Source of the DNA: JAFGED01 sp964551295
Lineage (GTDB): Bacteria; Chloroflexota; Anaerolineae; B4-G1
Assembly (NCBI GenBank): GCA_964551295.1
Contig: CAZKDJ010000053.1
Location: 1-21,271 of the forward strand
Reading direction: 5' to 3'
DNA: 21,271 nt
The notes beneath the pieces were generated by a model that searched no databases, had not been told where the DNA came from, and saw only the letters and a program-made list of their open reading frames with translations. The position numbers were made by a program, and so were the translations under genes. Shown in pieces: positions 14,364-21,213 of the stretch (the first letter of the stretch is position 1; each line of letters starts with the position of its first letter).

Positions 14364-15917
14364 TCAGTCTCTGTGTAGATACTTGAATTGCACTTTGCCA
14401 ATGTCTTTCGGTATCGCATCGACGACGACAATTTGATCGGGAATTTTGTAGGCTGCCAGCTGGCCACGACAGAATTGGATCAGGTCGCGGCGGGTGAAGG
14501 TGCAGCCCTGGCGAGGCTGGATGTGCGCTATCACCATCTCGCCGATCAACTCGTGGCTTTGGCCGGTAACGGCCACGGCCTCAATGTTGGGGTGAGTTAG
14601 CAAAAAGGATTCGATCTCCTCGGGGTAAATCAGGTTCGAGCCGCGCTTGATGGCGCGCTTGACCCGCCCGACAAAGCGGACGCGTCCATCGGGGCAGCGC
14701 TGACCCAGGTCGCCGGTGTTGAACCACTTTAGGCCATCCCAGTAATGCAGACGCAGGGCGTTCTCGGCCTCGTTTTTGAGATATTCTATCAACAAGGCGT
14801 CAGTGTGGATGAAAATCGTCCCCACATCGCCAACTGCCACCTCCTGATGCGCTTCGTCCAGGATTTTCACCGCCGTGAAGGGCAGCGGGCGGAAGTTGTT
14901 TACGTCTACATCAGTGTCGTAAAGCGAATCCCAGATCACCATCGTGGCCGTTTCGGACGAGCCGATGATATTGACCACTCGGATGCCCAGCTTTTCGAAA
15001 AAGACGCGCGCCACATCCATCGGCAGCACTTCCCCGGCAAAGTAGGCCAGCCGCACGCTCGAAAGATCGTATTGCTCGAAATCGGGCACCGAGAGGATGA
15101 TCTTGGCCAGTGTGGCGGTGAGTTGCAACACTGTGATCTTGTGATGCTCGATCAGCTTCAAGAATTTGACCGGATCGAAGGTGGGCTGGTAAAAAACCGT
15201 GCCCCCGTTCAAGATCATCTGCAGGCCCATGCCAAAACCGCCCTGGTGGTAAAGGGGCATCCCCAGAAGCATCACGTCGTCTGGACAAAAGTCCAGGGCG
15301 TCGGCCATGTCTTGCTGGGATTGGCGAAACCCATGGTGCGGGACGACGATGATCTTGGGGTTGCCCGTACTGCCCGACGTGCAGGCCAACATCAGCACGC
15401 TCGCTTCGTCCAGCGGGCAGATGGGCACTTTGCTTGAGGGAGCCGAGGCCAGTTGCAGGAATTGGTCGAAGGAAAGAACGTCGTCGCTGGCGGGCGCACC
15501 CGCCACGATGATGTGCTTCAGGGCGGGGGCTTCCTGGCGGGCGACCAGCAGGTTTTCGAGGATACCGTTCTGGCGGTAGCGGGTAGCGGCAAAACACACC
15601 CTTACCTCGGTCAGTCCCAAGAGGCGCGCCATCTCCCATTCGCCGATCTGCGGGTCGAAGGGCACCGGTTGCGCCCCGATCCGCACGGCGGCCCAGTAGA
15701 TTTTGTACCACAGTCCCGAATTGGGCAGGATCAGACCTACCTTTTGGCCCGCCTCAATTCCCAAGGCCAGCAGAGCCTGGGCGATGGCCTCTGTCTCGGC
15801 GGCAAACTCGCCATAGCGAATCGTCTCATCTTCTACCACCAGGAGCGTCTTTTCTGGAGTTGCCGAGGCGTGATTTTGGAATACCGTGTAGAGGTTGGTG
15901 TTGGATAAAGTGGTCAT
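14364..15917 (-). CDS. Acyl-AMP ligase 2 (ANL superfamily)
   Basis: A 517-residue second adenylate-forming enzyme, clearly different in sequence from its neighbour. Motifs are 'TSGSTGNPK' (180-188), 'GSSETAT' (319-325), 'WFNTGDLG' with D403, 'GRVKRAIKRGSNLIYPEEIE' (417-436) and K508 in 'IPKDIGKVQ'. The hinge 'SNLIYPEEIE' resembles fatty or aryl acid CoA ligases rather than NRPS amino acid domains. It begins six bases after the hydrolase stop and lacks a clear ribosome site, so translation is probably coupled. Two ligases and a single carrier protein suggest either two different starter acids or one ligase making a CoA ester while the other loads the ACP; the sequence does not decide. Confidence 0.9.
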   Translation of the reverse strand: MTTLSNTNLYTVFQNHASATPEKTLLVVEDETIRYGEFAAETEAIAQALLALGIEAGQKVGLILPNSGLWYKIYWAAVRIGAQPVPFDPQIGEWEMARLLGLTEVRVCFAATRYRQNGILENLLVARQEAPALKHIIVAGAPASDDVLSFDQFLQLASAPSSKVPICPLDEASVLMLACTSGSTGNPKIIVVPHHGFRQSQQDMADALDFCPDDVMLLGMPLYHQGGFGMGLQMILNGGTVFYQPTFDPVKFLKLIEHHKITVLQLTATLAKIILSVPDFEQYDLSSVRLAYFAGEVLPMDVARVFFEKLGIRVVNIIGSSETATMVIWDSLYDTDVDVNNFRPLPFTAVKILDEAHQEVAVGDVGTIFIHTDALLIEYLKNEAENALRLHYWDGLKWFNTGDLGQRCPDGRVRFVGRVKRAIKRGSNLIYPEEIESFLLTHPNIEAVAVTGQSHELIGEMVIAHIQPRQGCTFTRRDLIQFCRGQLAAYKIPDQIVVVDAIPKDIGKVQFKYLHRD

Positions 15918-15923
15918 ATTGGT

Positions 15924-17057
15924 TTATCGGTGAGCTTGGGAAGCGATCCAATCCGCGGCCAGATGCTTGACCCAGTGAAGCTGTTCGCCGACCGGCATGG
16001 TATGGGTGATGGCCTGCTGGTTGGAAAAGACCGGGGTGTTCTCGATAATCAATTTTTCCTTCTGGCCCAGCGCCCGGTCGTAGAAGGCCATCGCCGAATC
16101 GAGGGTCATCCAGTTGTCGTGCCGGCCGTGAATGAACAGGTACGGGCACTCCAGGGCGCCTTCGGCCAGCCCGCGCATCTCCTGAAGGAATTGGTCATCG
16201 GGCACGCCGCCGGTCTGAAAGTCGAACCACTCGCCCTGGCGCATCCACTGCGGGGTGGTGTTCGCGACCGTATGGGTGATGTAGAGCATAAAGAGCGTCA
16301 CGCAAAATGTATACCGGTGGTCGACACAGGCGGCGCGATGGGCGTACCCGCCGCCCATGCACAGCCCGTAACTACCGAAGGTGACCTGCTGCAGTTCAGG
16401 ACGGGTCGACAGCGTGTCCAAAATTTTCGGAAAAGCTGCTTCCAGGGCATTAAAACGACACTTCACATCGTTGACAAACAGAGCCTCTCCGCTGCCAGGC
16501 ATATCGGGCACGAAAGCCGCCACCCCGCGCTCCACCAGCGGGCGCGCCAGCATGTGCATCTCTTCTTTACAACTGCCCAAGCCTGCAAAGATCACCGCAC
16601 AGACGCGCGACGGGGGCGGTTGGCCTGGAGTGGGCAGGTACAGGTAGCCCGGCAGAACGCCATTATTGAGAGGAATTTCGATAGGCGTCACCGACGCAGG
16701 ATTGCAAGCCTCACTTCTGCGGTGAAAATCCGCATAGCGCAGGTAGATGCGTTTCTTCTCACCCTCTCCAGTTGGGTTAACCAGAAAAGCGGCGTAATAA
16801 CACTGTGCCGCCAGGGCAAAAAGCTGACCAGCCGAGAACGAATTGCCATCCTGCTCGGCCTGCTCGGCCAAACCGGCGTAATGAGCAGCCTTTTGCTCCC
16901 ACCCTGCCAGCCACGAGCGCTCCAACGACTTGGCGTTTAGGTGGTTCTTATTTTCTACCGCACTCATCACGGTTTCTACATCAATGGGGTGGACGCCATA
17001 AATCAACAAGCGGGAAAGAACGGGGTTCAACAGACTACGGATTGTCCAAGTTGACAT
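15924..17057 (-). CDS. Alpha/beta hydrolase with Cys in the nucleophile position
   Basis: A 377-residue hydrolase resembling the FrsA/DUF1100 and 2,6-dihydroxypseudooxynicotine hydrolase group: an N-terminal helical region of about 120 residues (possible lid), then the alpha/beta core with 'FAGLGSCKEEMHMLARPLVERG' split around residues 157-178 and 'VPDMPGSGEAL' (183-193). The nucleophile elbow reads G-L-C-M-G (231-235), so C233 replaces the usual Ser, as in dienelactone hydrolase. D314 ('IHGRHDNW') and H352 ('ITHTMPVG') are the probable triad partners. It starts three bases after the tautomerase stop with GAGGTG ahead. Its neighbours suggest it acts on a carrier- or CoA-linked intermediate, by hydrolysis, C-C cleavage or lactone formation. 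The substrate is unknown. Confidence 0.82.
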   Translation of the reverse strand: MSTWTIRSLLNPVLSRLLIYGVHPIDVETVMSAVENKNHLNAKSLERSWLAGWEQKAAHYAGLAEQAEQDGNSFSAGQLFALAAQCYYAAFLVNPTGEGEKKRIYLRYADFHRRSEACNPASVTPIEIPLNNGVLPGYLYLPTPGQPPPSRVCAVIFAGLGSCKEEMHMLARPLVERGVAAFVPDMPGSGEALFVNDVKCRFNALEAAFPKILDTLSTRPELQQVTFGSYGLCMGGGYAHRAACVDHRYTFCVTLFMLYITHTVANTTPQWMRQGEWFDFQTGGVPDDQFLQEMRGLAEGALECPYLFIHGRHDNWMTLDSAMAFYDRALGQKEKLIIENTPVFSNQQAITHTMPVGEQLHWVKHLAADWIASQAHR

Positions 17058-17060
17058 ACA

Positions 17061-17441
17061 TCACCTCGCACTGACCGCACTCTTTGGGCAAACGGGCACA
17101 CCATCCAGAAAACGCCAGGCGCTATCGGGGCGGACCTCGAAAAGGTTGACGTACACGCGGGCGGGATCGATGGGGGTATACTGCCGCAGAATGTCGAGCA
17201 TTCCCTGGCACAGACGCGCCATCACGCCATCCGCCTCTAGACCTGAAAGACAGCGAAAGTCGATAAAGGCAGCCGGCTCAAAACTATCCGCCATCGCAAA
17301 ATCGGCCGCTGTGAACGAGACCATCACGTCTTGAATCGGTTTCTCCATCGCCTCCGAAACCAACCGGGCGATTGAGATAAGCAGGTCTTGCCTTTCCTGC
17401 GTGGACAGGGCGACGTTCGAGCTGATTTGAACAATCGGCAT
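17061..17441 (-). CDS. MIF-like tautomerase superfamily protein
   Basis: A 126-residue protein that begins 'MPIVQISSNVALS', exposing Pro2 as the N-terminal residue after Met removal, the catalytic base of the tautomerase superfamily. Length (about 115-126) and the pattern 'DPARVYVNLFEVRPDSAW' (92-109) fit the MIF branch rather than the 60-residue 4-oxalocrotonate branch. Members catalyse keto-enol tautomerisation or, less often, dehalogenation and decarboxylation. The last 12 residues form an extra tail. AAGGAGA lies 11 bases upstream. It is the first gene of the minus-strand operon, downstream of the promoter at 17576-17603. In this company it may tautomerise a beta-keto or enol intermediate; this is inference. 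Confidence 0.8.
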   Translation of the reverse strand: MPIVQISSNVALSTQERQDLLISIARLVSEAMEKPIQDVMVSFTAADFAMADSFEPAAFIDFRCLSGLEADGVMARLCQGMLDILRQYTPIDPARVYVNLFEVRPDSAWRFLDGVPVCPKSAVSAR

Positions 17442-17478
17442 CGCGCTTACTTCTCCTTAATTCCAACTATCTCGCTGC

Positions 17479-17518
17479 AGGCAAAGAGCCTATCGGAGTA
17501 GCTCTTCCGGCTTTGCCT
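17479..17518 (-). promoter_or_regulatory. Leader hairpin ahead of the tautomerase operon
   Basis: AGGCAAAG (17479-17486) pairs with CTTTGCCT (17511-17518), and AGAGC (17485-17489) with GCTCT (17501-17505), giving two alternative overlapping stems. It lies within the predicted 128-base leader between the minus-strand promoter and ATG 17441. No T run follows in the minus direction, so it is more likely a translation or stability element than a terminator. Confidence 0.45.
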
Positions 17519-17575
17519 TGAAAGAAGACCGCGCGGGGGGCGAATTCTTTGTGTTCAGCACAGAAAACCTGCTCA

Positions 17576-17603
17576 AGTTTATTCATTTTCGCCAACATGT
17601 CAA
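17576..17603 (-). promoter_or_regulatory. Near-consensus promoter of the ACP/ligase operon
   Basis: On the minus strand a perfect -35 TTGACA (17603-17598) and -10 TAAACT (17581-17576) are spaced by 16 bases. Transcription would start near 17569. It points at the tautomerase, hydrolase, ligases and ACP, whose starts are all closely spaced or overlapping. Confidence 0.65.
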
Positions 17604-17608
17604 GTTTG

Positions 17609-17621
17609 CACGTCGGACGTG
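17609..17621. promoter_or_regulatory. Perfect palindrome beside the -35 box, likely operator
   Basis: CACGTCGGACGTG is a perfect inverted repeat of two six-base arms around one G. It lies five bases upstream of the minus-strand -35, centred near -46, a typical activator position, and about 40 bases before the divergent thioesterase start. A wider pair TTTGCA (17605-17610) and TGCAAA (17635-17640) encloses its right half. No regulator gene is present in the cluster. Confidence 0.5.
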
Positions 17622-17658
17622 TACTTGCCAAAATTGCAAAGTCAGCGACAATACGTGC

Positions 17659-18438
17659 GTGTCCCAGAACACACTGTCCGCGAACTCCTGGATTGTCCGT
17701 CCACGGCCAAATCCGCAGGTCCGGTTGCGTCTGTTCTGCTTTCCTTATGCAGGAGGAGCCGCATCGGTCTTTGGCACGTGGCCGGACGACGTGCCCAGAG
17801 ATGTGGAGGTCTGCCCAATCCAACTGCCTGGCCGACAAGGCCGGCTAGAAGAACCACCGTTCACCCGGATGGAACCTCTTGTGAAGGCTCTGGCGCTGGC
17901 TATCCGGCCGTACTTGGACAAACCCTTCGCCTTCTTCGGGCACAGTCTGGGCGCAAAGATCAGCTTTGAGCTTGCTCGCTATCTGCGCGCACAGGGCGCT
18001 TCCCCGCCGGCGTACTTGTTCTTCTCGGGAAGTAATGCCCCGCAAATTACTAGCCCGGATCCTCCGATTCATAACTTGCCTGATGCAGAGTTGGTGGAGA
18101 CACTTCGTCGCTTCAACGGCACACCCGAGGCACTGCTGCAAAACGAAGAGTTGTTGCAGCTTTTCCTTCCGCTTCTGCGAGCGGATATCGCTTTGCACGA
18201 GACGTACCGGTACGTCCCCGGCGAGCCTTTCGACTGTCCCATCTCTGTGTTCGGCGGCCGGGAGGATGACGAGGTAAGCCGCGACAACCTTGCGGCGTGG
18301 CACACTCACACACGGGGTACGTTTACGCTGCGCATGTTGCCCGGTGGTCACTTCTTCCTGCGCAGCGCTCGGGCACTTCTCCTAGAGGCTGTATCTCATG
18401 ACCTGGGGCAGGTCTTGAATCAGATGCCGGGAGACTAG
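17659..18438 (+). CDS. Type II thioesterase (GrsT-like)
   Basis: A 259-residue alpha/beta hydrolase of the external thioesterase family that clears misloaded carrier proteins in NRPS and PKS pathways. It shows 'LRLFCFPYAGGAASVFGTW' (23-41), 'QLPGRQGRLEEPPF' (55-68), nucleophile S96 in 'GHSLGAK', Asp in 'GGREDDE' (D203/D204) and H231 in 'LPGGHFF'. The frame stays open back to TTG 17518, but that would read through the divergent promoter and gives 47 extra residues, Cys-rich near their end and unlike the family. GTG 17659 gives the normal length and is preferred, though it has no good ribosome site, so the start is uncertain. It lies one base before the transferase gene. Its presence implies a carrier-protein pathway, probably the adjacent one. 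Confidence 0.88.
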   Translation: MSQNTLSANSWIVRPRPNPQVRLRLFCFPYAGGAASVFGTWPDDVPRDVEVCPIQLPGRQGRLEEPPFTRMEPLVKALALAIRPYLDKPFAFFGHSLGAKISFELARYLRAQGASPPAYLFFSGSNAPQITSPDPPIHNLPDAELVETLRRFNGTPEALLQNEELLQLFLPLLRADIALHETYRYVPGEPFDCPISVFGGREDDEVSRDNLAAWHTHTRGTFTLRMLPGGHFFLRSARALLLEAVSHDLGQVLNQMPGD

Positions 18439-18439
18439 T

Positions 18440-19189
18440 GTGGTGACAGACCGTGGCCGCCCGTGGCATCTTCCTCCGCCAGATCTGGCTTTGTTGAACG
18501 ACGACGTCCACGTCTGGTGCGCATCACTCGAACAGCCGGCCGAGCGTGTGCATCGACTGGCGCAGACGCTTTCCTGCGACGAGACATTGAGGGCCGAGCG
18601 TTTCCACTTCGAGCGAGACCGGCGGCGGTTCATCATCGGGCGTGGCGTGCTCAGGGCAATTCTCGGCCAGTATCTGAGCATTGAACCGAGCCAAGTGCGG
18701 TTTAGCTATGGGAAGCACGGGAAGCCGAGTCTTTCGGCTGGATTTGGCGGTGACGCGCTCCGATTTAACCTGTCTCATTCGCACGAACTGGCCCTGTACG
18801 CATTCACGCGCGGCCGCGAGATTGGGATCGATCTTGAGCACGTCCGTCCTTTGTCAGACGCCGAGGAGATCGCCGCCAGGTTCTTTTCAATGCGTGAGAA
18901 CGCAGAATTAGAAACGGTTCCCGATTGCAGAAAACTGGAAGCCTTCTTTACCCATTGGACCTGCAAGGAAGCCTATATAAAGGCCACGGGAGACGGATTG
19001 GCGCGGCCCCTCGATCAGTTCGAAGTCTCGCTGGCTCCGGCAGGGTTGGCTCGGTTACTGAGTGTTGAAGGGGCACCTGAAGAGACGGCCCGCTGGTCCT
19101 TGAAGACGTTGGCACCTAGCACCGGCTATGTGGCTGCTGTCGCTGTCGAGGGGCACAATTACCAGCTCTGGTGTTGGCAGTGGACGTGA
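18440..19189 (+). CDS. Sfp-type 4'-phosphopantetheinyl transferase
   Basis: A 249-residue transferase that moves phosphopantetheine from CoA onto the conserved Ser of carrier proteins. It has the two-lobed Sfp layout: 'YGKHGKPSL' (90-98), 'RFNLSHSHELALYAF' (108-122), Mg-binding 'GIDLEHV' with D131 and E133, and 'WTCKEAYIKATGDGL' (173-187) with K176, E177 and K181. The start is one of two adjacent GTG codons (18440 or 18443), with GGGAGA a few bases upstream inside the thioesterase end. The length matches Sfp/Gsp rather than the 120-residue AcpS type, so it is meant for secondary metabolism. The ACP at 12496 is the obvious client. The stop is six bases from the broken end of an alcohol dehydrogenase gene. 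Confidence 0.93.
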   Translation: MVTDRGRPWHLPPPDLALLNDDVHVWCASLEQPAERVHRLAQTLSCDETLRAERFHFERDRRRFIIGRGVLRAILGQYLSIEPSQVRFSYGKHGKPSLSAGFGGDALRFNLSHSHELALYAFTRGREIGIDLEHVRPLSDAEEIAARFFSMRENAELETVPDCRKLEAFFTHWTCKEAYIKATGDGLARPLDQFEVSLAPAGLARLLSVEGAPEETARWSLKTLAPSTGYVAAVAVEGHNYQLWCWQWT

Positions 19190-19195
19190 TTGCAG

Positions 19196-19375
19196 GATGG
19201 GCGATTTCCTCAGCGGCAGGTCTCCCTCGGCGATGTGAATATCGGTCCGGCACACCCCACAGACGAGGACCCTCAGCCGCCCCTCGTCATCCTTGGGGTG
19301 GGGCGTGGGCACCTCCGCTAGCTTCAACGGCCGCTCCTCTACGCTCGCCTGCTTCTCGAGTATCCACGCCTTCAT
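19196..19375 (-). pseudogene. Zinc alcohol dehydrogenase, N-terminal remnant
   Basis: From ATG 19375 the frame reads 'MKAWILEKQASVEERPLKL' and 'VLVCGVCRTDIHIAEGDLPL', the start of a zinc-dependent alcohol dehydrogenase (MDR family), with zinc ligand C39. After residue 60 ('RKSPI'), where the family would continue with 'PGHE', recognisable sequence stops. The remaining open frame (to 19055) is antisense to the transferase gene. About 270 residues are therefore missing. The start lies 12 bases after the NAD(P)HX repair gene stop with GAAGGA ahead, so it was the second gene of that minus-strand operon. It was cut by insertion or deletion at 19190-19196. Confidence 0.8.
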
Positions 19376-19387
19376 TGTCCTTCGCTT

Positions 19388-20959
19388 CTATATCATCCGT
19401 GCGCCTGCGTAGCGCTCCCGGAGCGCTTCGCTCAGGCCGCGCCGGATCGCCTTCATCGCCGAGGGCAAATAGTCCAGGATGTCCTGGGCGGTGATGCCGT
19501 CCTCTCCCCTGTCCTCGGCTGCCAGGTCGCCGGCCAGCCCGTGCACGAATACGCCCTGCCTGATGGCGGCTTGCAGGGACAGCCCCAGGCCGAACATGGC
19601 GGCGATAGTCCCCGTCAGCACGTCACCCGACCCCGCCGTGGCCATGCCGGGATTCCCGCTCGTGTTGACGAACACGCGCCCGTCGGGATGCCCGATCAGC
19701 GAGTGGGCGCCCTTGAGGACGATCGTGGCGTCCAGCTCGGCGGCCGTGCGCTGCAGGACGTCGATCTCGTCGTCTATCTCGTGCACGCTCGTTCCGGTGA
19801 TTCGGGACATCTCGCCCAGGTGCGGGGTGAGGATGGTCTCCGCCTGCCGCCCCTTGACGACCCCCAAATCCTGGCATACCGCCGTGATGCCGTCACCGTC
19901 GATGAGCAGCGGTTTGTCGATCTCTGCGGTCAACTCGCGGGCCAGGCGTTGGGTTTCCGGGTCCAGGGACAGACCGGGGCCGACGACGACCATGTCCATC
20001 CTCTCGGAAAGCTCCAGCAAGGCGGACTTGTTTTGGAGAGCGATGCTACCCGTATCCGTCTCGGTCTGGGGGTGGAAGACGATCTCGCTGCCCTTGCTGC
20101 CGATGAAGGGCACGATGGAGCGGGGCGCGGCCAGGCGGGAATAGCCGCCGCCCGCCTTTAGAAAGGACAAGGCGGAGAAATAGGGCGCTCCAAAGTAACC
20201 GGCCGCGCCGGCGACGAACAGCACCTGGCCAAAATCGCCCTTGTGGCCGTCCTTATCCCTGGGGGGAATCTCGGCCAGCGGGCTGATCTCGATCTTGAGT
20301 GAGTCCGCGTCGTATATGCTCGGCGGGAACGAGATGTGCGAGACGTACAGCCTTCCGCCCAGGTCGTATCCCGGGAAGAGCACGTTGCCGACCTTGGGCA
20401 GGCCGAAGGTGACAGTGACGTCCGCCCGGACCGCCGCGCCCATCGCCTCGCCCGTGTCGCCGTGGACGCCGGAGGGGATGTCGATGCTGAATACCGTCTT
20501 TCCGCTCACGTTGATCCGCTCGATGGCGTCGCGATACAGGCCCGCGACCTCGCGGGTGAGGCCCGTGCCCAGGATGGCGTCCACGATGCAGTCGCAGTGG
20601 ACGACCTCGGTCTTTACCTCCTCGGCGGATTCGATCTGCCGCACCTCGATGGGCAGCCGGGAGACGATGTCGAAATTGGTCTTTGCCGCTCCTTTGAACT
20701 TAATCGGGTCGCCTAGGACAAAGACCTTGACCGCCCCGCTGGCGGAGTGGATCTTGCGCGCCACGACGAGCCCGTCCCCACCGTTGTTGCCCAAACCACA
20801 AAGGACCACAAACCGCTTGCCCGCGATACCGAACTCGTTGAGCAGCGCAAAGTACACCGCCTGGCCCGCGTTCTCCATCAGGAGCTCGGCCGCGATGCCA
20901 AATTCCTCTATCGCTTTTCGATCCAATTCCCGCATCTCGGATACTGTGCTGACTTTCAT
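19388..20959 (-). CDS. nnr: Bifunctional NAD(P)HX epimerase / ADP-dependent dehydratase
   Basis: A 523-residue enzyme that repairs hydrated NADH and NADPH. The N-terminal YjeF_N epimerase (1-215) has 'ENAGQAV' (29-35), 'NNGGDG' (58-63) and 'SIDIPSGVHGDTG' (158-170). The C-terminal ribokinase-like dehydratase (about 230-515) has 'GHKGDFGQVLFVAG' (238-251), 'VVVGPGL' (324-330), 'LTPHLGEMSRI' (377-387), 'VLKGAHSLIG' (414-423) and 'GNPGMATAGSGDVLTGTIAA' (435-454) with D446. Length and domain order are normal for the bacterial fusion. ATG 20959 has GGGAGG seven bases upstream and is chosen over an earlier start. A -10-like TAAAAT (20984-20979) lies close ahead without a good -35. It fits a housekeeping role and does not need the cluster beside it. 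Confidence 0.95.
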   Translation of the reverse strand: MKVSTVSEMRELDRKAIEEFGIAAELLMENAGQAVYFALLNEFGIAGKRFVVLCGLGNNGGDGLVVARKIHSASGAVKVFVLGDPIKFKGAAKTNFDIVSRLPIEVRQIESAEEVKTEVVHCDCIVDAILGTGLTREVAGLYRDAIERINVSGKTVFSIDIPSGVHGDTGEAMGAAVRADVTVTFGLPKVGNVLFPGYDLGGRLYVSHISFPPSIYDADSLKIEISPLAEIPPRDKDGHKGDFGQVLFVAGAAGYFGAPYFSALSFLKAGGGYSRLAAPRSIVPFIGSKGSEIVFHPQTETDTGSIALQNKSALLELSERMDMVVVGPGLSLDPETQRLARELTAEIDKPLLIDGDGITAVCQDLGVVKGRQAETILTPHLGEMSRITGTSVHEIDDEIDVLQRTAAELDATIVLKGAHSLIGHPDGRVFVNTSGNPGMATAGSGDVLTGTIAAMFGLGLSLQAAIRQGVFVHGLAGDLAAEDRGEDGITAQDILDYLPSAMKAIRRGLSEALRERYAGARMI

Positions 20960-21213
20960 GTCTTTTCCTCCCGGCACGATTTTACCTCATCTGGTGCCAG
21001 AAGCCCAGCAAACGCTTGAGGCTGTGGGTCTCTTTCCACGTGGCCCAGACGGTGACCAGGCAGGGCAAGCGCCGCCCGGCGCTGCGCAGCAGCGTCCACA
21101 GTCAGAGAATAAATAGCAAAAAGGAGAGGCCAGGCCAGAACCAGTTGGAAAAATCTGGTGTCGCCATGCACTTTCAAGTCCACGTATGTCCCAAGATTAT
21201 CCGTCTTCGTTTC
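20960..21213. other. Intergenic stretch, no recognisable gene
   Basis: These 254 bases separate two minus-strand genes. Short open frames exist on both strands, but none has family-like sequence or a good start. The middle (about 21100-21160) is noticeably richer in A than its surroundings. It probably holds the promoter of the NAD(P)HX repair gene. Confidence 0.45.

Noticed and set aside
15930..16940. Plus-strand open frame of over 300 codons opposite the hydrolase
   Set aside because: The opposite strand encodes a clear alpha/beta hydrolase with triad motifs; this frame is rich in Arg, His and Gln and reads as an antisense shadow.
17518..17658. N-terminal extension of the thioesterase from TTG 17518
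   Set aside because: It would cover the minus-strand promoter and palindrome, adds residues unlike the family, and has no good ribosome site; GTG 17659 gives the normal length.
12496..19189. Complete NRPS or PKS cluster
   Set aside because: No condensation, ketosynthase, acyltransferase or ketoreductase domain is present; the ligases are free-standing and of acyl-CoA synthetase size.
20241..21116. Plus-strand open frame opposite the NAD(P)HX repair gene
   Set aside because: The minus strand holds a complete enzyme of normal length; the plus frame is low in complexity and has no recognisable domain.
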